This document shows positions 42,779 to 52,014 of a DNA stretch of 64,000 nucleotides, in pieces (within the stretch, counting starts at the first letter, position 1; each line of letters opens with the position of its first letter). Origin of the DNA: Bact-08 sp964533215 (lineage in GTDB: Bacteria > Bacteroidota > Bacteroidia > Bacteroidales > UBA932); assembly GCA_964533215.1 (NCBI GenBank), contig CAZHLJ010000001.1:806001-870000 (forward strand), read 5' to 3'. The notes below the pieces were generated by a model that did no database searches, was not told the origin of the DNA, and saw only the letters and a list, made by a program, of their open reading frames with translations. A program made the position numbers and the translations under genes.

Positions 42779-43768
42779 TCAGAAGCTCTTGATGCCAACT
42801 GCTGCCTTTACCTCTTTCATTGTTGCCTGTGCATTCTCCCTTGCCATATCCATTCCTCTCTTTGCAACCTTGCGAAGGTAAGCATCATCGTTGTAAACCT
42901 CCTCAATACGTGCACGGATAGGAAGAGTGTGCTTGCAGATATCTGCAGCCAGCTGTTTTTTGAGATCTCCGTATCTGATTGAGCAGTTGTTGTATGCCTC
43001 TGTGAAATGTGCAACTGTATCCGGTGCGGATACGATTTTTAAAAGTGTGAAGATGTTTTCTATTGACTCAGGCATTTTGCTGTTTGGCTCGGTTGGACCG
43101 GAGTCTGTAACTGCCTTCATCACTTTTTTGTGGATTGTCTTTTCGTCGTCACACAGATAGATTCCGTTTCCTTCACTTTTGCCCATCTTGCCGCTGCCGT
43201 CCAACCCCGGAACCTTGATAAGGTCGCTGCCGAAGTTGAAAGCCTGAGGCTCGGGAAAGACTTCTGCTCCGTACAAATTGTTGAACCTGCGGGCAAGAAC
43301 CCTTGCCATTTCCAGGTGCTGCTCCTGATCTTTGCCTACGGGAACTTTATTGGCTCTCTGCACCAAAATGTCGGAAGCCATAAGTACAGGGTATGTAAGA
43401 AGACCTGCATTTACATTGTCCTCCTGTTTGCGTACCTTGTCTTTGAAGGAGGCTGTCCTTTCAAGCTCTCCTTTATAGGTTATCATGTTTAGCAGAACAT
43501 AGAGTTCTACTACTTCAGGAACATCGCTCTGAACAAAAATTGCCGATTTTTCGGGATCAAGGCCCGAGGCTAGATATTCTGAAAGGATTGTCTTTACCCC
43601 TTCATGAAAATCTGCCGGATGCGGATGAGTGGTGAGCGAGTGCAGGTCTGCTATGAAAAAATAGCAGTTGTACTCATCTTGCATCTGTATGTAATTTCTA
43701 AGTGCACCGAAATAGTTGCCAAGGTGCAGATGACCCGTAGAACGAATCCCACTTAATACTGTTTCCAT
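42779..43768 (-). CDS. trpS: Tryptophanyl-tRNA synthetase
   Basis: A 329-residue class I synthetase. HIGH-type TGHLHLGNYFGALRN (about 11-25) and KMSKS-type GKMGKSEGNGI (about 192-202) are clear; length and the FQSDVPE-like VQSDVPEVVEL are as expected. The start codon is 26 bases from recA's stop. It is on the same strand as recA and dnaG. Confidence 0.97.
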   Translation of the reverse strand: METVLSGIRSTGHLHLGNYFGALRNYIQMQDEYNCYFFIADLHSLTTHPHPADFHEGVKTILSEYLASGLDPEKSAIFVQSDVPEVVELYVLLNMITYKGELERTASFKDKVRKQEDNVNAGLLTYPVLMASDILVQRANKVPVGKDQEQHLEMARVLARRFNNLYGAEVFPEPQAFNFGSDLIKVPGLDGSGKMGKSEGNGIYLCDDEKTIHKKVMKAVTDSGPTEPNSKMPESIENIFTLLKIVSAPDTVAHFTEAYNNCSIRYGDLKKQLAADICKHTLPIRARIEEVYNDDAYLRKVAKRGMDMARENAQATMKEVKAAVGIKSF

Positions 43769-43794
43769 TAAATTTTTAGATCTTATAAGAAAAA

Positions 43795-44829
43795 TTAGTC
43801 TTTGCTTTCCAGAAGTTTAGCTCTGATTTTGGCTTCAACCTCCTCCATCAAGGATGGATTGTCCACAAGCATCTGTTTAACGGCATCCCTTCCCTGACCT
43901 ATTTTGGTATCTCCATAGCTGAACCATGAGCCACTCTTTTTGATAATATCGAACTCTACGCCAAGGTCAACAACCTCTCCGAGTTTTGATATGCCCTCTC
44001 CGAAGACAATGTCGAACTCAGCTTTTCTGAAAGGCGGTGCCATCTTGTTCTTCACAATCTTGGCGCGTACTCTGTTTCCGGTAGCATCCTCGCCGTCCTT
44101 CAACTGAGTGATCCTGCGTACATCCACCCTTACAGAGGCGTAAAACTTGAGGGCGTTACCGCCGGTTGTTGTCTCGGGATTGCCAAACATTACCCCGATC
44201 TTTTCGCGGAGCTGGTTTATGAATATGCAGCAGGTGTTTGTCTTGCTTATGTTGGCTGTGAGCTTCCTCAGTGCCTGACTCATAAGCCGGGCCTGAAGTC
44301 CCATTTTTGAATCACCCATCTCTCCCTCGATCTCTGCCTTTGGAGTCAATGCTGCAACAGAGTCAATTACAATTACATCAATTGCGCCGGAACGGATAAG
44401 ACTGTCTGTGATTTCAAGAGCCTGTTCACCGTTGTCAGGCTGTGAGATGAGAAGAGTATCTACATTCACACCCAGATTCTTTGCGTATGTCCTGTCGAAA
44501 GCGTGCTCTGCGTCTATAATTGCTGCTATTCCACCCGCTTTCTGAGCCTCGGCAATTGCATGAATTGCCAGTGTGGTCTTACCACTTGATTCCGGGCCAT
44601 ATATTTCTATAACCCTTCCTCTTGGATATCCTCCTATTCCAAGTGCATGGTCAAGTGCTATTGAACCCGACCCAATAGTCGAAACTTCCCATTTTGGCTG
44701 CTCGCCCATCCTCATAACGGTGCCTTTTCCGTAATCCTTCTCAATCTTGTCAAGTGTGGCTTGTAAAGCCTTCAACTTCTCGGGACTTATTTCAGCACCC
44801 TTTTTTACTTCTTCACTCTCCTTTGCCAT
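43795..44829 (-). CDS. recA: Recombinase RecA
   Basis: A 344-residue recombinase for homologous repair and SOS induction. Walker A GPESSGKTT (about 72), DNA-binding loop regions (MGDSKMGLQARLMSQALRK, NQLREKIGVMFGNPETTTGG) and a lysine/acid-rich C-terminus are all present. No LexA box is obvious ahead of it. It shares a divergent promoter region with rlmN. Confidence 0.98.
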   Translation of the reverse strand: MAKESEEVKKGAEISPEKLKALQATLDKIEKDYGKGTVMRMGEQPKWEVSTIGSGSIALDHALGIGGYPRGRVIEIYGPESSGKTTLAIHAIAEAQKAGGIAAIIDAEHAFDRTYAKNLGVNVDTLLISQPDNGEQALEITDSLIRSGAIDVIVIDSVAALTPKAEIEGEMGDSKMGLQARLMSQALRKLTANISKTNTCCIFINQLREKIGVMFGNPETTTGGNALKFYASVRVDVRRITQLKDGEDATGNRVRAKIVKNKMAPPFRKAEFDIVFGEGISKLGEVVDLGVEFDIIKKSGSWFSYGDTKIGQGRDAVKQMLVDNPSLMEEVEAKIRAKLLESKD

Positions 44830-44852
44830 AATGTTTGTGTTTTAAATTCATG

Positions 44853-44860
44853 CAAAATTA
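44853..44860 (-). promoter_or_regulatory. -7 element TAATTTTG of recA
   Basis: TAATTTTG on the minus strand, 23 bases before the recA start, fits TAnnTTTG. A -33 element is unclear. Confidence 0.45.
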
Positions 44861-44882
44861 ACAAATGATTTTTAATTTTCAG

Positions 44883-44890
44883 TACATTTG
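44883..44890 (+). promoter_or_regulatory. -7 element TACATTTG of rlmN
   Basis: Ends four bases before the rlmN ATG, so the transcript would start at or very near the initiation codon (leaderless). Confidence 0.5.
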
Positions 44891-44894
44891 CAGA

Positions 44895-45917
44895 ATGAAA
44901 AAATGGTTACTTGGAAAGACCCTTGAGGAGTTAAAAGATATCTCTGAAGATCTTTCACTTCCGTCGTTTACAGCAAAGCAACTGGCAGAGTGGCTCTATA
45001 AGAAAAAGGCCTCAGATATAGATCAAATGACCAATCTGTCCAAGCGTGCCAGAGAGGCACTCTCTGTAGACTATGAGGTTGGTGGGTTTGCTTCTATAGA
45101 CAAACAGATTTCGTCCGACGGAACAAAAAAATATCTTTTCCCTACAATTGGTGGGGATACTATTGAATCGGTGATGATTCCGGAAGAGGATAGGGCTACA
45201 TTATGTGTCTCTTCTGAGTGTGGGTGCAAGATGGGATGCAAGTTCTGTATGACGGCACGTCTTGGCTTCAAGGGACAGCTTACGGCAGGGGAGATAATAT
45301 CCCAGTTTATTAACATAGACGAGACTGACAAGCTTACAAATGCTGTGTATATGGGCATGGGAGAGCCGCTTGACAACTATGATGCGGTTATTAAAAGTAT
45401 AGAGATAATCACTGCCGACTGGGGGTTTGCGTGGAGTCCCAAGAGGATTACTCTATCTACCATTGGTGTATATCCTGCCCTGCAGGAGTTTCTGGAAAAA
45501 AGCAAGTGCCATCTGGCAATTTCATTGCACAACCCAATTGATGAGGAGAGAGATGAGCTGATGCCTGTGCAGAAAGCCTGGCCTATTGCCGAAACCGTCA
45601 GCCTTATAAAGAAGTATGACTTCTCTGGCCAGAGGAGGGTCAGCTTTGAATATATAATGTTCAATGGCTGGAACGATTCCAAGAGACATGCAGATGCCCT
45701 CACAAGATTGCTTAAAGGGATCGAATGCAGGGTGAATCTTATAAGGTTTCACCAGATACCGGATTTTCCTTTGGTGTCCTCACCCGATGCCAGGATAGAG
45801 CTTTTCAAGACAAGGCTGAATAATGCCGGTATCTTGACTACAGTAAGGGCTTCCAGAGGAGAGGACATCCTTGCTGCATGCGGAATGTTGAGTGGAAATA
45901 ACAGACTAAAAAGATAA
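44895..45917 (+). CDS. rlmN: 23S rRNA (A2503-C2)/tRNA methyltransferase RlmN
   Basis: Radical-SAM enzyme, about 340 residues, that methylates C2 of adenosine in 23S rRNA and some tRNAs. The 4Fe-4S/SAM motif C-x3-C-x2-C is in CGCKMGCKFC, AVYMGMGEPLDN is the SAM-binding glycine motif, and the resolving Cys is in ILAACGMLSG near the C-terminus. A reading from 44865 is possible, but the -7 element would then lie inside the gene, so I start at the ATG at 44895. The Ca2+-type ATPase gene follows four bases on. Confidence 0.96.
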   Translation: MKKWLLGKTLEELKDISEDLSLPSFTAKQLAEWLYKKKASDIDQMTNLSKRAREALSVDYEVGGFASIDKQISSDGTKKYLFPTIGGDTIESVMIPEEDRATLCVSSECGCKMGCKFCMTARLGFKGQLTAGEIISQFINIDETDKLTNAVYMGMGEPLDNYDAVIKSIEIITADWGFAWSPKRITLSTIGVYPALQEFLEKSKCHLAISLHNPIDEERDELMPVQKAWPIAETVSLIKKYDFSGQRRVSFEYIMFNGWNDSKRHADALTRLLKGIECRVNLIRFHQIPDFPLVSSPDARIELFKTRLNNAGILTTVRASRGEDILAACGMLSGNNRLKR

Positions 45918-45920
45918 AAT

Positions 45921-48773
45921 TTGGAAAAGAGAATTCACTATCAGGGGCTTAGTGCCAATGAGGTATTGGAAAGCAGAGAAAAAAACGGATCTAACCTTCT
46001 TACACCTCCAAAGAGAGACCCTCTATGGAAACTTTTTATTGAAAAATTTGGCGATCCCATAATAAGGATACTGCTTATTGCAGCTTTTCTTTCGTTGGGA
46101 ATTTCGTTTATCCACAACGAGTTTATTGAGACAATCGGAATATTCTGTGCAATTTTTCTTGCAACGGGAGTCTCTTTTTGGTTTGAAATGGATGCCAATA
46201 AGAAATTCGATCTTCTTAATCAGGTAAATGACGAGAATCTCTTAAAGGTAATAAGGGATGGCAACATTAGAGAAATTCCTAAAAAGGATATTGTAGTTGG
46301 AGACATTGTCGTATTGGACACAGGGGAGGAGATACCTGCAGATGGAGAGCTTGTTGAGGCAGTTTCACTCTCTGTGAATGAATCATCCCTTACAGGAGAG
46401 CCTGTAATTGAAAAAAGTACTGACCCTCAGTATTTCGATGAAGAGGCAACTTATCCTACAAATCATATTCTCCGGGGAACAACTATCGTGGAGGGGCACT
46501 GTATATACAGGGTCTTTGCAGTTGGAGACTCCACGGAGTTCGGAAAGGTTGCGGAAAAGGCTACAGAGGCAAATGAGGAGGAGACTCCTCTAAACAAGCA
46601 GCTTGGCGGTCTGGCTAAATTTATTGGATTTGCCGGATTCGTTCTGGCAATATTCACCTTTATCACCCTGTTTGTAAAGGATATTTTCATGGGAGGGTCG
46701 GATTATTCTCTCGGTCAGATAGGTCTGCTTGGGTCGGTTATCCTTGGATTGGTGGTAATGGCCGTAAAAATATGGATGCCAATTGTGTATGATGGTCTTG
46801 AGATGATGGGCAAAAAGATAAGCCTGCCAAAATGGGTGGCCGAAGGTAGCTGGTTCAAATGGTTCTTCCTTGGACTTTTGACTGTGGTAGTCGTTGCCTC
46901 TGCCGGTTATCTTTTTGGAGTTGATCCTTTGGATTCAGGACAGTGGATATCCCTGGATGTGGCCGGAAGGATACTTCAATATTTCATGGTTGCTGTAACG
47001 TTGATAGTAGTAGCTGTCCCTGAGGGACTTCCAATGTCTGTTACACTTAGCCTTGCCCTAAGTATGAGAAGGATGCTTCAGACAAACAATCTTGTGAGAA
47101 AGATGCATGCTACTGAGACAATGGGAGCTGCCACCGTTATCTGCACGGATAAGACAGGAACTCTGACCCAGAATCAGATGAGAGTTGCCGACACAGCCTT
47201 TGAGGGGTTGAGTGAGCAGAATCTGGGCGATGGCGAACAGAGCATACTCATAAAGGAGAACATATCTTTCAACTCAACTGCCTTTCTGGACTTTTCGGAT
47301 ACAGAGAAGATAAAGGCTCTTGGCAATCCCACTGAGGGAGCTTTGCTGCTTTGGCTTCACAGTAAGAACGTAAACTACCTTGATGTGAGGGAGGGGGCTA
47401 AGATTGTCGATCAGCTCACATTCTCAACTGAGAGAAAGTATATGGCTACCATTGTAGATTCCGAGGACTTGGGTAAAAAGATCCTTTATGTGAAGGGCGC
47501 ACCGGAGATAGTTATATCCAAATGCAAGGATGCTCCTGAAGGGATTCATGACAAACTTCTGAAATATCAGAATCAGGCTATGAGGACTCTAGGTTTTGCG
47601 TACAAAGTCCTTTCCGGAAATCTCGACCATTCGATTGAGGACCTTGCCTCGAGTGGCCTTACATATCTTGGTGTTGTGGCAATTTCTGACCCTGTCAGGG
47701 AAGATGTTCCAGAGGCAGTCGCAAAATGCCTTAGAGCCGGGATAGATGTAAAGATTGTGACAGGGGATACCCCTGGAACAGCAAAGGAGATAGGCAGACA
47801 GATAGGTATCCTTAGTGAAAATGATGGTGATGATGCAGTAATAACGGGGGTTGATTTTGAGAATCTGACAGATGAGCAAGCCTTTGCCCGTGTCTTGAAA
47901 CTTAAGATCATGTGCAGGGCCCGGCCAACCGACAAGCAACGTCTGGTCCAGCTGCTTCAGAAGGCTGGCGCAGTTGTGGCAGTTACCGGTGATGGTACAA
48001 ATGATGCCCCTGCCCTTAACCATGCCCATGTGGGTCTCTCTATGGGTACAGGAACCTCTGTTGCAAAAGAGGCAAGTGATATAACCCTTCTGGATGACTC
48101 TTTCAACAGCATTGCAACTGCTGTGATGTGGGGAAGATCGCTCTATCAGAACATTCAGAGGTTTATTCTTTTCCAGCTTACGATAAATTTAAGTGCAATG
48201 ATTATCGTTCTTCTGGGATCAATCTTCGGACATGAGCTTCCTCTGACAGTTACACAGATGCTTTGGGTCAATCTTATAATGGACACTTTTGCGGCAGGTG
48301 CACTTGCATCATTGCCTCCAAACAATAAAGTAATGGAGAGCAAGCCAAGAAAGTCGACAGATTTTATAATAACTAAATCCATGAGGAGGATAATCCTCTT
48401 TACGGGAGTACTCTTCGTTGCCCTTTTGTTTGGATTGCTGTTTATATTTAAGGATGCAGAAGGTGCAATCTCCAGATATAATCTTTCGGTGTTTTTCACT
48501 GTCTTCGTGATGCTCCAGTTCTGGAACATGTTCAATGCAAAGACATATGGAGTGGGAGGATCTGCATTTAAAGGAATTTCAAAATGTCCCGGTTTTGTTC
48601 TTGTCTCAATTCTTATTGTGGTAGGGCAATTCCTGATTGTTCAGTTTGGTGGGGATGTTTTCCGTACAGAACCGATTTTACTTAAGGACTGGCTCCTGAT
48701 CATAGGGTCTACCTCTATTGTATTGTGGGTTGGAGAGATAACCAGAATGATAAAAAAGTTTACAGACAGATAG
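45921..48773 (+). CDS. Calcium-type P-type ATPase (PMCA/SERCA-like)
   Basis: A 950-residue cation pump of the P-type IIA/B group. SLTGEP (about 154), a PEGLP motif in membrane helix 4 (about 363), the phosphorylated Asp in CTDKTGTLTQNQM (about 410), a TGDGTNDAPAL hinge (about 687) and about ten membrane helices are visible. The PEGLP site and overall length suggest Ca2+ export, though the ion is not proven. It starts at a TTG (TTGGAAAAG), three bases after the rlmN stop, so it is probably co-transcribed; recX follows after it. Confidence 0.9.
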   Translation: MEKRIHYQGLSANEVLESREKNGSNLLTPPKRDPLWKLFIEKFGDPIIRILLIAAFLSLGISFIHNEFIETIGIFCAIFLATGVSFWFEMDANKKFDLLNQVNDENLLKVIRDGNIREIPKKDIVVGDIVVLDTGEEIPADGELVEAVSLSVNESSLTGEPVIEKSTDPQYFDEEATYPTNHILRGTTIVEGHCIYRVFAVGDSTEFGKVAEKATEANEEETPLNKQLGGLAKFIGFAGFVLAIFTFITLFVKDIFMGGSDYSLGQIGLLGSVILGLVVMAVKIWMPIVYDGLEMMGKKISLPKWVAEGSWFKWFFLGLLTVVVVASAGYLFGVDPLDSGQWISLDVAGRILQYFMVAVTLIVVAVPEGLPMSVTLSLALSMRRMLQTNNLVRKMHATETMGAATVICTDKTGTLTQNQMRVADTAFEGLSEQNLGDGEQSILIKENISFNSTAFLDFSDTEKIKALGNPTEGALLLWLHSKNVNYLDVREGAKIVDQLTFSTERKYMATIVDSEDLGKKILYVKGAPEIVISKCKDAPEGIHDKLLKYQNQAMRTLGFAYKVLSGNLDHSIEDLASSGLTYLGVVAISDPVREDVPEAVAKCLRAGIDVKIVTGDTPGTAKEIGRQIGILSENDGDDAVITGVDFENLTDEQAFARVLKLKIMCRARPTDKQRLVQLLQKAGAVVAVTGDGTNDAPALNHAHVGLSMGTGTSVAKEASDITLLDDSFNSIATAVMWGRSLYQNIQRFILFQLTINLSAMIIVLLGSIFGHELPLTVTQMLWVNLIMDTFAAGALASLPPNNKVMESKPRKSTDFIITKSMRRIILFTGVLFVALLFGLLFIFKDAEGAISRYNLSVFFTVFVMLQFWNMFNAKTYGVGGSAFKGISKCPGFVLVSILIVVGQFLIVQFGGDVFRTEPILLKDWLLIIGSTSIVLWVGEITRMIKKFTDR

Positions 48774-48775
48774 AC

Positions 48776-49249
48776 TTGAAAAAGAATGTCAATGAAGGCT
48801 CACAGCCTCTTGCCTACATGCAGAGGATATGCTCTTTAAGAGAGTATTGTGAACATGATATTCGTTTGAAACTGAAAAGATTTAATCTTTCCGAAACTGA
48901 GACTGAGTCAATTATTGTAAAGTTGAAGGCAGATAAATTCCTTGATGAGGACAGGTATGCATCAGCGTTTGTCAGGGATAAATCGCGTCTTGGAGGATGG
49001 GGCTCCCGTAAAATAGCCTTTGCGCTCAAGAATAAAAGAGTGGCCGACAGGGTGATAGACAATGCTCTCTCTCAGATTGACCACGATACTGAGAGGGGTA
49101 CTCTGGAAAAGATACTTGCCACAAAGGCAAAGGAGCTTAGGAAGGAAGAGGATAGAGACAAGCTAAGGTCGAAGCTTATAAGATTTGCGCTTACGCGTGG
49201 TTTTGGATATGATAAGATTTTAGAGGTCCTTAACAAAATAATTGGTTAA
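48776..49249 (+). CDS. recX: Regulatory protein RecX
   Basis: Inhibitor of RecA filament activity, with about 157 residues from this start. Three-helix repeats of the RecX fold include AYMQRICSLREYCEHDIRLK, LKADKFLDEDRYASAFV and RFALTRGFGYDKILEVLNKI. A GTG at 48725 gives a longer form overlapping the ATPase by 49 bases; the TTG at 48776 (LKKNVNEG) just after that gene's stop gives a normal RecX length, and no ATG is available, so the exact start is uncertain. recA is 4 kb away on the other strand, so the two are not co-transcribed. Confidence 0.8.
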   Translation: MKKNVNEGSQPLAYMQRICSLREYCEHDIRLKLKRFNLSETETESIIVKLKADKFLDEDRYASAFVRDKSRLGGWGSRKIAFALKNKRVADRVIDNALSQIDHDTERGTLEKILATKAKELRKEEDRDKLRSKLIRFALTRGFGYDKILEVLNKIIG

Positions 49250-49254
49250 CTTTG
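49247..49254 (+). promoter_or_regulatory. -7 element TAACTTTG of prfB
   Basis: Overlaps the recX stop codon and lies 22 bases before the prfB ATG. It gives prfB a promoter independent of the preceding operon. Confidence 0.5.
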
Positions 49255-49276
49255 TAGCCAATAAAACTGAATTATA

Positions 49277-50357
49277 ATGGTTAATCTGGATCAATTGAGA
49301 GATGTCCAGCAGCGGGTTTCTGCGCTGAGGAGGTCTCTTTGACATCGATAGTAAAAAAGTAGAGTTAGAGGAGTGTGAGGCTAAGACTCTTGCATCAGAC
49401 TTTTGGAATGATCCAAAGGAGGCAGAGTTGTTTCTCAAGAAGGTATCATCAATAAAATATTGGGTAAAGGGTTTTTCTGACATCGAAAAGGATGCAGAAG
49501 ACCTGGAAGTGTTTATTGATTATGCCAAAGAGGATGGTTCAATGGAGGAGGAGCTGGACTCGCACTATAAGGAGCTTATTACCAAGATTGAAGCATTGGA
49601 ATTCAGAAATATGCTTGGAGAAGAGGGTGATAATCTGGGGGCAATATTAAAGATCAATTCCGGAGCTGGAGGTACTGAAAGTAATGATTGGTCCTCCATG
49701 CTTATGAGGATGTATGTCCGCTGGGGTGAGAGAAACGGATACAAAGTCCATATCTATGACCTACTTGAAGGCGAGGAGGCAGGAATAAAGTCTGTCACCA
49801 TTGAGTTTGAGGGCGATTGGGCATATGGATACCTTAAAGCCGAAAATGGAGTTCACCGGTTGGTGAGAATTTCCCCTTTCAATGCTCAAGGGAAACGCCA
49901 GACTACTTTTTCAAGTGTTTTTGTATATCCTGCGGTAGATGATACCATCGAGATTGAGATAAATCCCGGAGATCTGGAATGGGACACATTCCGTTCAGGT
50001 GGGGCAGGAGGTCAGAACGTGAACAAGGTTGAGACTGGGGTGAGAGTACGCCATCTTCCTTCGGGAATAATGGTTGAGAACACTGAAACCCGTTCACAAT
50101 TGGATAACCGTCAGAATGCGCTAAGAATACTTAAATCGCACCTTTACGAACTGGAGCTTAGAAAGAGAAAGGAGAAGGCTGCGGAGTTGGAGGGTAAGAA
50201 GCTCAGGATTGAGTGGGGATCACAGATAAGGAGTTATGTGCTGCACCCGTACAAAATGGTTAAGGATTTAAGAACAGGCTATGAGACATCGGATACCCAG
50301 GCTGTACTCGATGGTGATATAAATGAGTTTATGAAGTCGTTCTTAATGGAAAATTGA
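49277..50357 (+). CDS. prfB: Peptide chain release factor 2 (with +1 programmed frameshift)
   Basis: RF2 recognises UGA and UAA stops. The reading frame starts at ATG 49277 and runs 21 codons to CTT TGA; after a +1 shift it continues for 338 codons (about 359 residues in all). It contains the tripeptide anticodon-like SPF (ISPFNAQGKRQ), and the catalytic GGQ in SGGAGGQNVNKVE. The frameshift site has an upstream AGGAGG that mimics a Shine-Dalgarno. Without the frameshift only the 310-residue C-terminal part would be read. The fumarase gene follows closely. Confidence 0.96.
49328..49343 (+). promoter_or_regulatory. RF2 autoregulatory +1 frameshift site
   Basis: AGGAGG (49328-49333), then TCT CTT TGA C. 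The in-frame TGA at codon 22 is read slowly when RF2 is scarce, and the ribosome shifts from CTT to TTT, continuing at GAC. This is the classic prfB arrangement, here with a shorter spacer of three bases between AGGAGG and CTT. Confidence 0.9.
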
Positions 50358-50374
50358 TTTTTAAATATATAGTT

Positions 50375-51991
50375 ATGGAATTCAAGTATCAGGAAATGTT
50401 CCCACTGGGAAAAGACAAGACAGAATATCACCTTCTTACAAAGGACTTTGTGTCTGTAACTCAGTTTGAAGGTAAAGAGATATTAAAAGTGGATAAAGAG
50501 GGTTTGCGTCTGTTGGCCAGACAGGCTATGCACGACATAGCTTTTATGCTGCGTCCTGAGCACAATGAAATGGTTGCCAAGATACTTAGTGACCCGGAAG
50601 CAAGCGTCAATGACAAAGCTGTTGCACTTACCATGCTGCTTAATGCAGACGTGGCTTCAAAAGGTGTACTTCCTTTCTGTCAGGATACCGGAACGGCTAC
50701 AATAGTTGCCAAGAAGGGGCAGGGTGTATGGACAGGCGGCGGTGACGAGGAAGCTCTATCTCATGGAGTATATGATACTTATACTCAGGATAACCTGAGG
50801 TATTCACAGAATGCTCCTCTGGATATGTACAAGGAGAAAAATACTGGATGCAATCTTCCTGCGCAGATAGACCTTTACTCGATAGATGGTAACGAGTATA
50901 AGTTCCTGTTTGTTGCCAAGGGCGGTGGATCGGCAAACAAGAGCTACCTCTTCCAGGAGACAAAGGCTCTGCTAAACCCCGCAACTCTTGAGAAGTTTCT
51001 TATTGAGAAGATGAAGACACTTGGAACTGCTGCCTGCCCTCCATATCATATTGCTTTTGTAATTGGTGGGACATCTGCTGAGACCTGCATGAAGACAGTA
51101 AAGCTTGCTTCTGTCAAATATCTGGATGAGCTTCCAAAAACAGGAAGTGAGGGTGGAAATGCTTTCAGAGACCTGGAACTTGAGGCAAAACTTCTCAAGG
51201 CAGCTCAATCTCTCGGAATAGGAGCTCAGTTCGGAGGTAAGTATTTTGCTCACGATATCAGAGTTATACGTCTTCCAAGGCACGGAGCCTCATGTCCTGT
51301 CGGTATGGGTGTTTCATGCAGTGCAGACAGAAACATAAAGGCAAAGATAAATAAGGATGGTATCTGGTTGGAAACGCTGGATTCAAATCCTATAAGACTT
51401 GTTCCTGAAAAGCTTAGAGTCGGCAATGCTGCTCACGCAGGAGGAATTCACATCAATCTTAACCGTCCGATGAAAGAGGTTCTTGCAGAACTTTCCAAAC
51501 ATCCGGTCTCTACCTTCCTGCTTCTGGATGGTACAATAATAGTCGGAAGGGATATTGCTCATGCAAAACTTAAGGAGCGTCTCGATGCAGGAGAGGGACT
51601 GCCTCAGTACCTGAAAGATCATCCAATCTATTATGCGGGACCGGCAAAGACCCCTGTCGGACTTCCAAGTGGATCGTTCGGACCTACCACTGCTGGCCGT
51701 ATGGACTCATACGTTGACCTTTTCCAAAGCAATGGCGGTAGCTTGATAATGATAGCAAAAGGTAACAGAAGCCAGCAAGTGACAGATGCCTGCAAGAAGC
51801 ATGGCGGTTTCTACTTAGGAAGCATTGGAGGCCCTGCTGCAATTCTTGCTCAGGATAGCATAAAGAAGGTTGAGGTGCTTGAGTATCCTGAACTTGGGAT
51901 GGAGGCTATTTGGAAAATCGAGGTTGAGAACTTCCCTGCCTTTATTCTTGTTGATGATAAGGGTAATGACTTCTTTAAAAAGTTGATGTAG
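50375..51991 (+). CDS. Class I (iron-sulfur) fumarate hydratase
   Basis: Converts malate and fumarate in the reductive or oxidative branch of the citric acid pathway; about 538 residues. Class I features: LPFCQDTGTAT (about 103), KGGGSANKSYLFQE, ACPPYHIAFVIGGTSAE and SCPVGMGVSCSADRN, with the cysteines expected to hold the oxygen-labile 4Fe-4S cluster; the fused alpha and beta halves are both present. The ATG at 50375 is 17 bases after the prfB stop. A fumarase of this class fits a strict anaerobe making succinate or propionate. Confidence 0.93.
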   Translation: MEFKYQEMFPLGKDKTEYHLLTKDFVSVTQFEGKEILKVDKEGLRLLARQAMHDIAFMLRPEHNEMVAKILSDPEASVNDKAVALTMLLNADVASKGVLPFCQDTGTATIVAKKGQGVWTGGGDEEALSHGVYDTYTQDNLRYSQNAPLDMYKEKNTGCNLPAQIDLYSIDGNEYKFLFVAKGGGSANKSYLFQETKALLNPATLEKFLIEKMKTLGTAACPPYHIAFVIGGTSAETCMKTVKLASVKYLDELPKTGSEGGNAFRDLELEAKLLKAAQSLGIGAQFGGKYFAHDIRVIRLPRHGASCPVGMGVSCSADRNIKAKINKDGIWLETLDSNPIRLVPEKLRVGNAAHAGGIHINLNRPMKEVLAELSKHPVSTFLLLDGTIIVGRDIAHAKLKERLDAGEGLPQYLKDHPIYYAGPAKTPVGLPSGSFGPTTAGRMDSYVDLFQSNGGSLIMIAKGNRSQQVTDACKKHGGFYLGSIGGPAAILAQDSIKKVEVLEYPELGMEAIWKIEVENFPAFILVDDKGNDFFKKLM

Positions 51992-52014
51992 GAAAACATT
52001 AATAAAGTAATAGT

